Position numbers and translations under genes: made by a program
Source of the DNA: CAXQUZ01 sp942491145
GTDB taxonomy: Bacteria > Myxococcota_A > UBA796 > UBA2385
DNA: 64,000 bases
NCBI GenBank assembly: GCA_942491145.1
Contig: CALOBC010000040.1
Span: forward strand, 248,001-312,000
Reading direction: 5' to 3'
The notes under the pieces: generated by a model
What the model saw: the letters and a program-made list of their open reading frames with translations, nothing else
What the model was told of the DNA's origin: nothing
Databases searched by the model: none
Shown: positions 17,075 through 25,280 of the stretch, piece after piece
Layout of the letters: the number at the start of each line of letters is the position of its first letter
Position numbering within the stretch: position 1 is the stretch's first letter

Positions 17075-18908
17075 GCGGCGCCCAGGTGGTCACGCCGCCG
17101 TGCCCTGGGGGATGCCACTCCTGGGGCGTCTGGGCGTCGAGGTCTGGGGTGTCGATGCACGACTGGCGGCACGCTTCGGTGGTTCGGAGTGCGTCGAGGT
17201 CGTCGGGGTCCACCGCGAAGACCACCACAGCGCCCTGAAAGGCCAGCCCAGCACCCATCTGGTCCTCCACCGCGGCCAGCCAAGGCCGGTGCTCTTCGGG
17301 TCGGTTGAGCAACCAGAGCTGGAGCACGACCCACCGGAACCCGGCGGCCTGCAAGCGTGCCCGCAGATCGTCGGGAATGGCGTCAGGGTCGTCGTCTCGG
17401 AGCCTTCGTGCTCGAGCTGCTTCGGTGCGGTCCTGGGGGTCGGACACCCCCAGGACCGTGGGCAGGCGCCCGACCCGCAAGCTCATGGCGAGGGGCTGGC
17501 CGTGGGTGGCTTGTTGCCACAGATAGACTGCCCGGGCGTTGTTGCGGGCCGGACTGGGCAGGTTGAGCAAGCCGCCCTTGAGTGGTGTCTCGGCGATGCC
17601 TTGGGCCCATGCAGGGGTGTCGGCGGGGCTGGACTGGAGCGGGAGCTTGTAGCCGGGAATGACCATCAGCTCGATGACTGCAGCGGACACAACGAGCAGG
17701 GCGAGGCCGGTGCGCAGGGCACTTCGGTTGGCCAGCCGGTCCACAAACAACGCAAGCCCAAGGGCCCAACCCAGCGCCGCTGGCATCGCCAGCCGATGGG
17801 GCAGGGTCATGCGTGCCAAGACCTCGTGCCAGTGCTGAACGTGGTAAAATGGCAGGGCGATGGGGGCGCCGGTGTCGGTCAGCACGGGGGTGCCGTCGTG
17901 CAGCAACACGGGCCCCAGACTCAACACCAGAAACGTGGTGCCGAATGCAAGGGCCCACACAGCCCAGCGGTCTCGCCGCCACAGCGCGCCAGCCAGGGTG
18001 GTGAAGACCAGCACCCAGCCGGGATAGACAAGGTCCTGGAAGGGATTGGGCGGCGCCTTCGACAGCAGGGCGAAGGGCGCCACGAGCTGCATGGGATCCG
18101 TCGTGAAGGGCGGCCAGGGCAGGGGGGTGTTGTCGAGGAGGGTCAGGTGGTCCGGGGCCTCGATCGAGGTGCGAAGTGCGACGATGATGGGCACACACAG
18201 CACGATGCCGAGGACCACACCGGCGGCGGCCCAGCCCACCCGCGCGGCCCAGCGGTCCTGCGCGGTGCTGAGCACTGCGAGCCCGAGCACGGGGGACGCC
18301 AGCACCATGGCCAAGAAGTAGTATTGGTTGCCGACAAACAGCAGGAACAGGCCAATCCCGGCAAGCAGGGCCCGGATCCAGCCGGGGTGTTGCAGCACCG
18401 CGACCATGGCCCACAACCACAGCGCCATCCAGCCGTGGGCCATGGCCTCGAAGTTGCCATTGTAGGCCTCGCCGAGAAAGTGGGGGCACACCGCAAATGC
18501 GAGGGCTCCAGCGGCGGCCGGCAGTGCCTGGACCCCCAGCGCCCGGCACAGGCCGAACATCGCCACGCCGGCGAGGACCAGCAGCGCGCCGCCTTCCAAG
18601 AGCGCGGCGACCGGTGCGCCCATCGTGCGGGTGATGGGCGACAACAACGCTGTCCACAACGGGTCTTTTAACCACAGCACACCCCCGTCGGGGTGGTCCA
18701 GCATCGTGGTGCGGAAGAACCAGCGCCCCTCCTCCCACAAGGCATGGCTCATTGCGTGGTGGCCCCACAAGAAGGGCCAGGTCTCGGTGTTGGTGGCACC
18801 GACAACCCGGTCCCCCAGGGACCCCACGACTTCCCACGCCAAGCCGATCCAGACCAGACACAGGGCGCCGGCGACGACAGCGAGCTCACGGGCGCGGGCG
18901 GGGCTCAC
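17055..18908 (-). CDS. Large polytopic membrane protein, GT-C-like
   Basis: About 617 residues with roughly ten or more hydrophobic segments over the first 430 residues (e.g. ALLAGIGLFLLFVGNQYYFL, GWAAAGVVLGIVLCVPIIVAL) and a soluble C-terminal domain of about 180 residues. The layout, a large first periplasmic loop with acidic/aromatic residues (NTETWPFLWGHHAMSHALW) and a soluble tail, fits the GT-C glycosyltransferase/YfhO-like group that uses lipid-linked sugars. The GTG at 18908 overlaps the stop of the SGNH gene (GTGA), so it is the last gene of that cluster. The substrate is unknown; glycan or lipid modification is the context-based guess. Confidence 0.7.
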   Translation of the reverse strand: MSPARARELAVVAGALCLVWIGLAWEVVGSLGDRVVGATNTETWPFLWGHHAMSHALWEEGRWFFRTTMLDHPDGGVLWLKDPLWTALLSPITRTMGAPVAALLEGGALLVLAGVAMFGLCRALGVQALPAAAGALAFAVCPHFLGEAYNGNFEAMAHGWMALWLWAMVAVLQHPGWIRALLAGIGLFLLFVGNQYYFLAMVLASPVLGLAVLSTAQDRWAARVGWAAAGVVLGIVLCVPIIVALRTSIEAPDHLTLLDNTPLPWPPFTTDPMQLVAPFALLSKAPPNPFQDLVYPGWVLVFTTLAGALWRRDRWAVWALAFGTTFLVLSLGPVLLHDGTPVLTDTGAPIALPFYHVQHWHEVLARMTLPHRLAMPAALGWALGLALFVDRLANRSALRTGLALLVVSAAVIELMVIPGYKLPLQSSPADTPAWAQGIAETPLKGGLLNLPSPARNNARAVYLWQQATHGQPLAMSLRVGRLPTVLGVSDPQDRTEAARARRLRDDDPDAIPDDLRARLQAAGFRWVVLQLWLLNRPEEHRPWLAAVEDQMGAGLAFQGAVVVFAVDPDDLDALRTTEACRQSCIDTPDLDAQTPQEWHPPGHGGVTTWAPLSPPKP

Positions 18909-19978
18909 CGACGCAGGGCGGGGGCAACGTCGCTGTTCAGGATCGCGTCCGCCAGCCACTGGGCCATCCACCGCTGGCCATCGGCGTCCAGGTGGCCCTC
19001 GTCAAAGAAGCCGTGCTCCCGCAGGTCTGGGTCGGCCTCAAAGGCGTCGAGAATGACCTGTGGCAGGTCTTCTCCTTCGTCCTTGGCCCTCAGGAGCACA
19101 GTGCCGGTGAGCTGGTCAACCACCTCGAGCATGCCCCCATCGGCTTCCCGCAGGATGTCCCCCTTGCCGGCCTGGGCTTCCCGTACCCCTGGGGTCAGCT
19201 CGTGGATCGGGATGGTCACGGGAATGCGGGACCGCAGCTCGTCCTCGGCCCGTGGCCACCGGGACCGGCCATACACATCAAAGGTCGAGACGGGCGGCAG
19301 CACCACCCACAGCGGGGCGTGCACCGCCGTGGCGCAAGACTGGACCAGCTCGGCATACTCGCCCAATGGGCCGCTCTGCAGGTCTTCCGGGCGGCGCACC
19401 CACAGCACCAGATCGGGCTTGAGCTCCGGTCCCACACGGGTGCAGAAGGTGCCCATCGTGCGCACGGGGCAGGCCGGCACCCCCGCGTTAAGAACACTGA
19501 TGTCGGGGATGTCTTCGCGCAAGATGGTCTCAAGCTGGCGGGGCCAGGTCGCCGGGTCGTCCACCCCCCAGCCGGTCGCCGTCGAGTCGCCGACCACCAA
19601 GATGCGCGGCCCGTCGGGCAAGGGGTCGCCGCCCCGCAGGCGCTGGCTGCCGGTGGACACCGTGAAGCTGCGGGTGCGCTGCAGTCGCCCGGCCCCCCGC
19701 TGTCCCCGGTTGTCCCGTGCCTCGTCCTGGTGGTGGGGACGGTCGGGAATGACCACAGTCACGCCATTGAGGTTGGCGCTGTACCACTCCCGTCCCTCGA
19801 TGCGGTCCCAGGACTCCACAATGCGGCCACTGCGGGTGGGGCCACCGGCGAGGGTCTGGAGCTTCTCGACCTTCTCGACCTTGGCCGTGCGCGAGCGGCC
19901 AATCCACAAGATGCCAATGGCCACGATGAGCACCGCAGCGGCGGGTCCGAGCCAGCGCAGGCGAGTGGACAGGGACAT
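18905..19978 (-). CDS. SGNH/GDSL-type hydrolase with N-terminal membrane anchor
   Basis: An N-terminal transmembrane helix (AAAVLIVAIGILWIG) is followed by a periplasmic SGNH-hydrolase domain: block I ILVVGDSTATGWG with the nucleophile Ser, later Gly/Asn positions (LNAGVPACP), and the Asp/His end HGFFDEGHLDADG. Such enzymes are usually esterases that remove or transfer acyl groups on sugars. It sits between a small membrane protein upstream and a large polytopic protein downstream with GTGA overlap, the arrangement of surface-glycan O-acylation loci. A second SGNH protein occurs at 55921-56934. Confidence 0.85.
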   Translation of the reverse strand: MSLSTRLRWLGPAAAVLIVAIGILWIGRSRTAKVEKVEKLQTLAGGPTRSGRIVESWDRIEGREWYSANLNGVTVVIPDRPHHQDEARDNRGQRGAGRLQRTRSFTVSTGSQRLRGGDPLPDGPRILVVGDSTATGWGVDDPATWPRQLETILREDIPDISVLNAGVPACPVRTMGTFCTRVGPELKPDLVLWVRRPEDLQSGPLGEYAELVQSCATAVHAPLWVVLPPVSTFDVYGRSRWPRAEDELRSRIPVTIPIHELTPGVREAQAGKGDILREADGGMLEVVDQLTGTVLLRAKDEGEDLPQVILDAFEADPDLREHGFFDEGHLDADGQRWMAQWLADAILNSDVAPALRR

Positions 19979-19997
19979 TGTGCGGCTCCGGGGGCGC

Positions 19998-20129
19998 CTA
20001 CAGCACCGAGTAGACGGTGGGCAGCACGTCCGGGGTGGGGGTGGTGACCCAGGCCACCCACCAGAGGACTGCGACCACCAGCAGAGCGCCGAGCACCCAG
20101 GGCAGCACCGCGCGGAGGACTTCCTTCAT
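19998..20129 (-). CDS. Very small membrane protein, DUF5989-like
   Basis: A 43-residue protein with one transmembrane helix (VLPWVLGALLVVAVLWWVAWV) and a C-terminus ending ...PTVYSVL, which resembles the DUF5989 small proteins found beside SGNH hydrolases and MBOAT-type acyltransferases (typical end PFIYTLF). It lies 20 bases upstream of the SGNH hydrolase gene. No convincing ribosome site precedes the ATG at 20129, so existence as a gene rests on position and helix; confidence is moderate. Confidence 0.5.
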   Translation of the reverse strand: MKEVLRAVLPWVLGALLVVAVLWWVAWVTTPTPDVLPTVYSVL

Positions 20130-20151
20130 GGGCGCACTGTAGCCCCTCGGC

Positions 20152-21162
20152 TCACAGCGCCGCGGGGCCCTCGACCGCACATTGTGTGCCCTGGGGGTCG
20201 TCGTGGGTGCGCTCCCAGCACCACAGTGCCGTGCCTTCCCCGTCTTTGAAGGTCAACCGCAAGGTGTCCGGCGTCGCATCGACCACCGCGTAGCCGTAGG
20301 TGGACCGGCCCCACATCGGCGCGTCGGGCCCGGTGCAGGCTTCACCCGGGCAGCTCGGCCGCACCCGCACCTTGGATGCGCTGCCCGATGTCGCGGCGGG
20401 AATGCCGTCGTACACCCCAAACTGGAGGAAGTGGGCGTGGCCATTGACCCAGAGGTCTGGGCGGATGCCGGTCTCGTTGAGGTGGTCCCGGATCTCGTGC
20501 TCGTGTTCTTTGTCAAATGCCGTGTGGATGACGTGGTGGCCGCCCATGACCACCCATGTGCCGTCCTTGGGTTGGGCCCGCTCCGCAATCGCTTCAGTGT
20601 TCCACCGGGCCGGCGGCACGTTGGTGTTGAGCATGATGAGGCGCACCAGCCCCAGGTCCACCGAGTACTGCAGGTTGGGCAGGTTCAGCTCGGGGTGGGC
20701 TTCGGCGTAGCGCAGGATGCAGCGCTCTCGGGCCCGGGAGCGGGGTTGGTGCCCCACATCGTGGTTGCCCAGCGCAACAAAGACGGGCGCGCCGAGTCCC
20801 TCCACAAGCTCGCCCAGGGCGGGATCCAGCCACGCCCTGGCCTTGCGGTCGTCCGCCCGGCGGCACTTGGGGGTGCTCTCGAACCAGTGGGGCCCATAGA
20901 CGAGGTCTCCCATGATGGCGACTGCATGGGCGTCTTCGGCGATGACTGCCGCCTTGAGCAGGTCGCGGGACTCGGCCGTGTTGCGGCAAGACGACTCGCC
21001 CGCCGCACAGGCATCGTTGGCCACAGGCAGAGCGCCGCTGTCGCCCAAGACGACGATCCGAACGGCATCTTCGCGAACAGAAGCGCCGATCTGCGGCAGC
21101 TCATGGACGCTGGGGCGAGGGGCCGCGAGGGCGGTGCCGAGGAGCAGGGCGACGGGCAGCAT
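20152..21162 (-). CDS. Exported purple-acid-phosphatase-type metallophosphoesterase
   Basis: A short signal peptide (MLPVALLLGTALA) precedes a calcineurin-like fold with the motif set of the acid-phosphatase (ACP5/purple acid phosphatase) branch: GDSG, GDLVYG, GNHD, VxxH in VVMGGHHVIH, and GHAHF. In this branch the first motif is GDxG rather than DxH, consistent with a Fe-Zn or Fe-Mn centre. The likely action is phosphate-ester hydrolysis in the periplasm, substrate unknown. The ATG at 21162 is preferred over 21213 because the latter runs into the upstream epimerase. The gene belongs to the minus-strand cluster ending with the SGNH hydrolase. Confidence 0.85.
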   Translation of the reverse strand: MLPVALLLGTALAAPRPSVHELPQIGASVREDAVRIVVLGDSGALPVANDACAAGESSCRNTAESRDLLKAAVIAEDAHAVAIMGDLVYGPHWFESTPKCRRADDRKARAWLDPALGELVEGLGAPVFVALGNHDVGHQPRSRARERCILRYAEAHPELNLPNLQYSVDLGLVRLIMLNTNVPPARWNTEAIAERAQPKDGTWVVMGGHHVIHTAFDKEHEHEIRDHLNETGIRPDLWVNGHAHFLQFGVYDGIPAATSGSASKVRVRPSCPGEACTGPDAPMWGRSTYGYAVVDATPDTLRLTFKDGEGTALWCWERTHDDPQGTQCAVEGPAAL

Positions 21163-21182
21163 CGGGGGTCTCGGGCGTGGGG

Positions 21183-22187
21183 TCAGGCGGTCGGCGGATG
21201 TTCGCGGAACCACGCCACAGCGGCGCGGAGGCCATCTTCAGGGCCAACGATGGGGGTGTAGCCGAAGTCGCGGCGGGCGGCTTCGAGGTTGTACCAGTGG
21301 CTGGTGGACAGCTCTTTGGCGACAAACCGCGTCATCGGCGGCTCGCCGGCGCGATCGAAGGTGCGCCATACCCACTCCAGCACCCCACCCATGAACAACG
21401 CGACGCGGGGGGAGACGGAGCGCTCCACCGGCTCGAGGCCCACCCGCACGAGGAACTGGTCGATCCAGCGCCAGAGGAGCACCGGATCGGGATCGGTGAT
21501 GAAGTAGGCCTTGCCGGCGTTGGGGCTGCCGGGTTGCAGGACGTCGGCGGCCTGGAGCTGGGCGGCGGCGGCATTGTCCACATAGGTGATGCCCACCTTG
21601 TTCTTGCCGTCGCCCACGCACATCAGGCGCCCTTGCTGGCGGCGGACCATGAGCCGCGGGAGGATGTGGGGATCCCGGGGGCCCCAGATGAGGTGCGGGC
21701 GCAGGGCCGTGGTCGCGAAGTCATCGGAGTTGGCCGCCAACACGCGCTTTTCGGCCTCGGCTTTGCTTTGGGGGTAGGGGGCCTCAAAGTGGTCTGGATA
21801 CGGACAGTCCGCTTCGGTGGCGTTCTCGGCATCCCCGCCGGAGAACGTCGCGCTGGGGCTGCTGGTGTAGACAAAGCGCCGCACGCCGGCGGCTTGTGCA
21901 GCATCCAGCAAGTGCTCGGTGCCCGTCACGTTGATGCCGAAGAACTCATCGGCGGGGCCCCAAACCCCCGTCTTGCTTGCCGCATGGAACACGACGTCAA
22001 TGCCCTCCAGGTGGGCGTCCAAGCCTGATCGCTGGCGCAGATCGTGCTGGACCGACGTGGCCCCGAGGGCATCCAGCTCCGGGTAGGCCCCGCGGGCGAG
22101 GGTGCGGACGTCGTCTCCGCGGGCAAGGAGCTGTTCAACGATGGCGCGGCCCAGAAAGCCGCCACCACCGGTCACCAGGGCGCGCAT
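21183..22187 (-). CDS. NAD(P)-dependent epimerase / 3-beta-hydroxysteroid-dehydrogenase-like (extended SDR)
   Basis: Extended short-chain dehydrogenase: GGGGFLG nucleotide-binding loop at the N-terminus, SSPSATFSG (catalytic Ser region) and YPQSK (catalytic Tyr-x3-Lys) near residue 140. The best likeness by eye is the 3-beta-HSD/NSDHL group, which also includes OleD of long-chain olefin synthesis; the C-terminal half (SPRVALFMGGVLEWVWR) contains a hydrophobic membrane-associated patch typical of that group. It is the first gene of the minus-strand cluster, ahead of the phosphatase-like gene. The substrate cannot be fixed from sequence alone: a sterol-, lipid- or sugar-type keto/hydroxy compound. 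Confidence 0.85.
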   Translation of the reverse strand: MRALVTGGGGFLGRAIVEQLLARGDDVRTLARGAYPELDALGATSVQHDLRQRSGLDAHLEGIDVVFHAASKTGVWGPADEFFGINVTGTEHLLDAAQAAGVRRFVYTSSPSATFSGGDAENATEADCPYPDHFEAPYPQSKAEAEKRVLAANSDDFATTALRPHLIWGPRDPHILPRLMVRRQQGRLMCVGDGKNKVGITYVDNAAAAQLQAADVLQPGSPNAGKAYFITDPDPVLLWRWIDQFLVRVGLEPVERSVSPRVALFMGGVLEWVWRTFDRAGEPPMTRFVAKELSTSHWYNLEAARRDFGYTPIVGPEDGLRAAVAWFREHPPTA

Positions 22188-22333
22188 GGCTCGGTCCGGG
22201 AAAGGGTCAGGCCCGCGCGTATCCCAGTCCCGGCGGGCATCGCATCGGCGTCGGCGCGGGCGATGACGGAATAATGACGCAGAGCCGATGCCAAACCAAC
22301 CCAGCGAGCCTTCAGACGGGTGACTTTCCCGCC

Positions 22334-22969
22334 ATGGCATCCATCTCTCCGCACGCTGGCACCGTTCCCCCACTTTGGGGCCGCATGCTCGGTCACTTCT
22401 TGAAGTGGGTCATCGGCTGGAAGGCCGTGGGCAGCTTCCCCGAAGTGCCCAAGGCCGTGTTCATCGCGTCCCCCCACACGTCGCTGTGGGATGGGCCGAT
22501 CATGGTCATTTTGGCTTGGTCCATGGGGATTCGGCTCAGCTTCATCACGAAGAAAGAGTCGTTCAAGTTCCCGTTTCGACGCTTTGTGACGGTGTTCGGT
22601 GGCGTGGGTGTGGACCGCGGCAAGAACAACGACACGGTCGGCCAGATCGCCAAGGAATTCCGGGAGCGGGACGGGATGTACCTCGCGGTCGCTCCTGCCG
22701 GCACCCGCTCGAAGCGTCCGTCGTGGCGCTCGGGGTTCTACCATATGGCCCTCCAGGGCGGTGTTCCGATCATCTGCGGCTTCCTCGACTACCAGAAGAA
22801 GGAAGGCGGCTTCCGCGAGATCGTTCACCTCACCGGCAACATGTCCGTCGACATGGAACGCATTCGTGCTGTCTACGCGGGCCTGCCAGGGAAGCATCCA
22901 GAGCGGGAGACCCCCAACTACCTGCCGGCCGAGCTGGAAGGCAACGTGGACAGCGCCGCCGCCCGGTGA
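22334..22969 (+). CDS. PlsC-like 1-acylglycerol-3-phosphate acyltransferase family protein
   Basis: Acyltransferase of the PlsC type, about 211 residues. Block I HX4D appears as SPHTSLWDGP, block III as APAGTRSK (usual FPEGTRS with Glu-to-Ala change), and a GVPIICG patch corresponds to block IV. The Ala in block III instead of Glu occurs in a sub-branch of this family but loses a phosphate-binding residue of classical LPA acyltransferase, so a different acceptor lipid is likely. It is transcribed divergently from the epimerase gene with about 147 bases between. Confidence 0.83.
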   Translation: MASISPHAGTVPPLWGRMLGHFLKWVIGWKAVGSFPEVPKAVFIASPHTSLWDGPIMVILAWSMGIRLSFITKKESFKFPFRRFVTVFGGVGVDRGKNNDTVGQIAKEFRERDGMYLAVAPAGTRSKRPSWRSGFYHMALQGGVPIICGFLDYQKKEGGFREIVHLTGNMSVDMERIRAVYAGLPGKHPERETPNYLPAELEGNVDSAAAR

Positions 22970-23012
22970 GTGTCGGGTCATCCCGGGGTGGGCTACACCG
23001 TCGGGGTCCGGC

Positions 23013-23633
23013 TTGACGGAGACTGCGTTGGCCCAGCCTGCCCCCGCTCGTGATGTGTGCCTGTTGGGGCTCCTGATGGGGAGCCTCGCGGCGGGTGTGG
23101 GCGGGTGCTCCACCCAAGCGGCGTGCAACCCGGCGGTCGAAGTGTGTGACGGCGCCCAGGGTGGGCGGGTCTTCAGCGGGGACGAGTCGATCCGCCAGGT
23201 GCAAGCGGGATGCTGCAGGCCGCTCGACGAAGACCCCCACTGCGGTGCCCAGGGCACGTGGTGGTACAGCTTGTACATCGACGGGTCGGTGCGCGGTGCG
23301 ACGGTGCAGGTGACCCAGGAAGAGTCGCTCGTGGGCGGACGGGTGGAAGAGTCCCACAGCTTGCCAGTGGACCAGCGCGACCCAGACGGGTTCTGGGAAC
23401 AGCGCTACTTGGAGCTGTCGGTGGTCGACGATGAGCAATGCCAGCGCCCGGCTGCGTGTGCGGACGACGCGAGAATCAACATCTCCACGGCGTTTTCGTG
23501 CGTGGAGGATGCGGAGGAACGGTGGCATTGGCGAGTGAGCCTGACCGACCGCAACGGGGACGAGGTGGCGTGTGCGACGTGGGGTGTGGACGCGGCCCTG
23601 CATGCGCCAGAGTGCCGGGTGGTGGCGCCATGA
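23013..23633 (+). CDS. Cys-rich lipoprotein, member 1 of a tandem pair
   Basis: Exported lipoprotein (lipobox VGGC in LAAGVGGCSTQ) of about 180 mature residues with many cysteines (ACNPAVEVCDG, AGCCRPLDEDPHC, DDEQCQRPAACAD, FSCVEDAEERWHW, VACATWG, APEC). The pattern FxC...W...ACATWG...APEC recurs in the next gene, so the two are probably tandem paralogs. Function is unknown. The start is uncertain: a TTG at 23013, a TTG at 23028 or a GTG at 23055 would all give a plausible signal peptide. Its stop overlaps the next start (ATGATG). Confidence 0.65.
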   Translation: MTETALAQPAPARDVCLLGLLMGSLAAGVGGCSTQAACNPAVEVCDGAQGGRVFSGDESIRQVQAGCCRPLDEDPHCGAQGTWWYSLYIDGSVRGATVQVTQEESLVGGRVEESHSLPVDQRDPDGFWEQRYLELSVVDDEQCQRPAACADDARINISTAFSCVEDAEERWHWRVSLTDRNGDEVACATWGVDAALHAPECRVVAP

Positions 23634-24187
23634 TGGTCCACAGAGTCGCCCTGGTGGTGCTCTGTGGTTGCGGGCATCCCGTGAACCCAGCGGACGCCAT
23701 CGTGAGCCCGGCTCAGCCCGGCGAGCCGCTGCTGACCGGCGTGGCCTTCCAGTGTGACGTGGACGATGCGGAGTGGCGGTTCTACATCCGGGCGGATGCC
23801 TGGGCCGGCGGGGCGCGGCTGTGGATGACCCGGGATGGTGAGCTGACCGAGGTTCACCGCATGGATCCACAGAGCGCGGCACGGGATGGGTCGTGGGACT
23901 GCCATGAGCTCAGCTTGGACATTGCAGTGGATCAGCGCGATGCCTCCAGCGGCTCGAGCACCCGCTTTCGGTGCACCGACCTGCCTGAGCTGAGCTTTCG
24001 GCTGGCCGTCAGCGACACGGATGACGAGGCGTGGACGGACTGCCGGACCTGGGGAGCGGCCCCGGCACTGTTGGACGGGCAAGCGGGGGCGCCGAGCTGT
24101 GATCGCGTGCTGACCGTGGCGGACGAGCCGGGCGAGCTGGACGACCACACCGTGCTGTGGGGCGATGTGGCGGACTGCCCGGGCTGA
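23630..24187 (+). CDS. Cys-rich lipoprotein, member 2 of a tandem pair
   Basis: A short signal peptide with lipobox LCGC and a mature part of about 168 residues. Conserved blocks match the preceding gene: FQCDVDDAEWRFYIRAD (compare FSCVEDAEERWHWRVS) and DCRTWGAAPALLDGQ...APSC (compare ACATWGVDAALHAPEC). Six cysteines are in the mature protein, probably forming disulfides outside the cytoplasm. No family name is recognised. The start overlaps the previous stop (ATGA). The gene is convergent with pdxA, with hairpin structures in between. Confidence 0.68.
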   Translation: MMVHRVALVVLCGCGHPVNPADAIVSPAQPGEPLLTGVAFQCDVDDAEWRFYIRADAWAGGARLWMTRDGELTEVHRMDPQSAARDGSWDCHELSLDIAVDQRDASSGSSTRFRCTDLPELSFRLAVSDTDDEAWTDCRTWGAAPALLDGQAGAPSCDRVLTVADEPGELDDHTVLWGDVADCPG

Positions 24188-24280
24188 CTTTGGCCGGCGA
24201 CACGACAGCTTGCCCCAGACCGGTTGGTCATACGGGATTTTCGGGAAGTACCCTCCAATCCCTTCCATGCATTTGCTGAC

Positions 24281-24334
24281 GGGCTGGGGCAAGCCCAGCC
24301 CTCGATACGAGCTGAATCAGATTCATCTCGTATC
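24281..24334. terminator. Paired hairpins between convergent genes
   Basis: Two dyads lie side by side: GGGCTGGG (24281-24288) pairs with CCCAGCCC (24294-24301), and GATACGAG (24304-24311) pairs with CTCGTATC (24327-24334) with an inner GAATC/GATTC dyad. The second overlaps the stop of pdxA. There is no good T-run, so these may be Rho-independent-like structures without U tract, or mRNA-3'-end stabilisers. Confidence 0.45.
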
Positions 24335-25280
24335 AGCTGCGGCGGAGGCGCCCGCTGCGGTTGGCGATGATGCGGCGGGCCAACGCCAGGGCGGCTGCCA
24401 TGCTCGTGGCGTCCGCGGTGGCCGTGCCCACCAAGCCATCGGCGGTGCCGTGGTCGACGCTGGTGCGGATGATGGGCAATCCGAGGGTCCAGTTGACGCT
24501 TAGGCCAAAGTCCACGGCCTTCAGGGGGACCAGTCCTTGGTCGTGGTACATCGCCACGACCGCGTCGAGGTCGCCTCGGGCCATCAACATGAAGGCGGTC
24601 TCGGCCGACATCGGGCCGTGCACCGGCAGCCCCTGCGCCCGCAGGTGGTCACAAGCCGGACCGATGATCTCGATCTCTTCGGTGCCGAGCATGCCCCCTT
24701 CACCTGCGTGGGGGTTCAGCCCACACACCCCCACGCGGGGGGCCAACAGGCCGATGTCCGCGACCAGTGCGCTGTAGAGAGTGGTCACCACTCGGCGGAT
24801 GCGGTGCGCCGACAACGCCGCGCCCACAGCCATCAACGGGATGTGGGTGGTGGCGAGGGCGACGGTGAACTGGCCGCCCACAAAGGCCATCACCTCGTGG
24901 TCCACCCCACACAGGTGGCCGAGAAAGTCGGTGTGGCCCGAGAACCTGAAGCCTTGGTCGACGAGCTGCTTCTTGTGGATGGGCCCGGTCACCATCGCGC
25001 TGGCGGTCCCGTCCAAGCAGTGTTTGGCAGCCAGCCGGATCGCGGCCACCTCGGTTGGCTCGTCGTGGTCGCCGGGATCGATGACCGCCAGCACACCCGG
25101 GATGGGGGCCAGCGTCGACGTGGCTTGGAGGGGCAGCCCGATGGTGGCATTTGCGGCATCCAGCGCGGACCGACGACCGATGAGCACCACCTCGGATGGA
25201 GCATGCTCGGCCAGGGCACGCAGGGTCACTTCGGGCCCGATGCCCATCCCCGGCGTGATGATGACAGGCCGGGAGGTCAC
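24333..25280 (-). CDS. pdxA: 4-hydroxythreonine-4-phosphate dehydrogenase
   Basis: Pyridoxal-phosphate biosynthesis enzyme oxidising 4-phosphohydroxy-L-threonine with NAD(P). The family signature opens with VIITPGMGIGPEV, and the metal-binding histidines appear in SGHTDFLGHLCG, NPHAGEGGMLG and MYHDQGLVPLKA; the C-terminal TSVDHGTADGLVGT is typical. Length 315 residues matches PdxA. The GTG at 25280 overlaps the stop of the upstream SurA-like gene (GTGA), giving the surA-pdxA order known from E. coli. The immediate first residues (VTSRPVIITPG) lack the usual few extra residues, so the start is well bounded. Confidence 0.93.
   Translation of the reverse strand: MTSRPVIITPGMGIGPEVTLRALAEHAPSEVVLIGRRSALDAANATIGLPLQATSTLAPIPGVLAVIDPGDHDEPTEVAAIRLAAKHCLDGTASAMVTGPIHKKQLVDQGFRFSGHTDFLGHLCGVDHEVMAFVGGQFTVALATTHIPLMAVGAALSAHRIRRVVTTLYSALVADIGLLAPRVGVCGLNPHAGEGGMLGTEEIEIIGPACDHLRAQGLPVHGPMSAETAFMLMARGDLDAVVAMYHDQGLVPLKAVDFGLSVNWTLGLPIIRTSVDHGTADGLVGTATADATSMAAALALARRIIANRSGRLRRS

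Noticed and set aside
17049..18671. Long antisense open frame (540 codons) opposite the polytopic membrane protein
   Set aside because: Composition is that of a mirror of the real gene (Gln/His/Gly rich without domain), no ribosome site, and the opposite strand has clear membrane-protein helices with a GTGA-coupled start.
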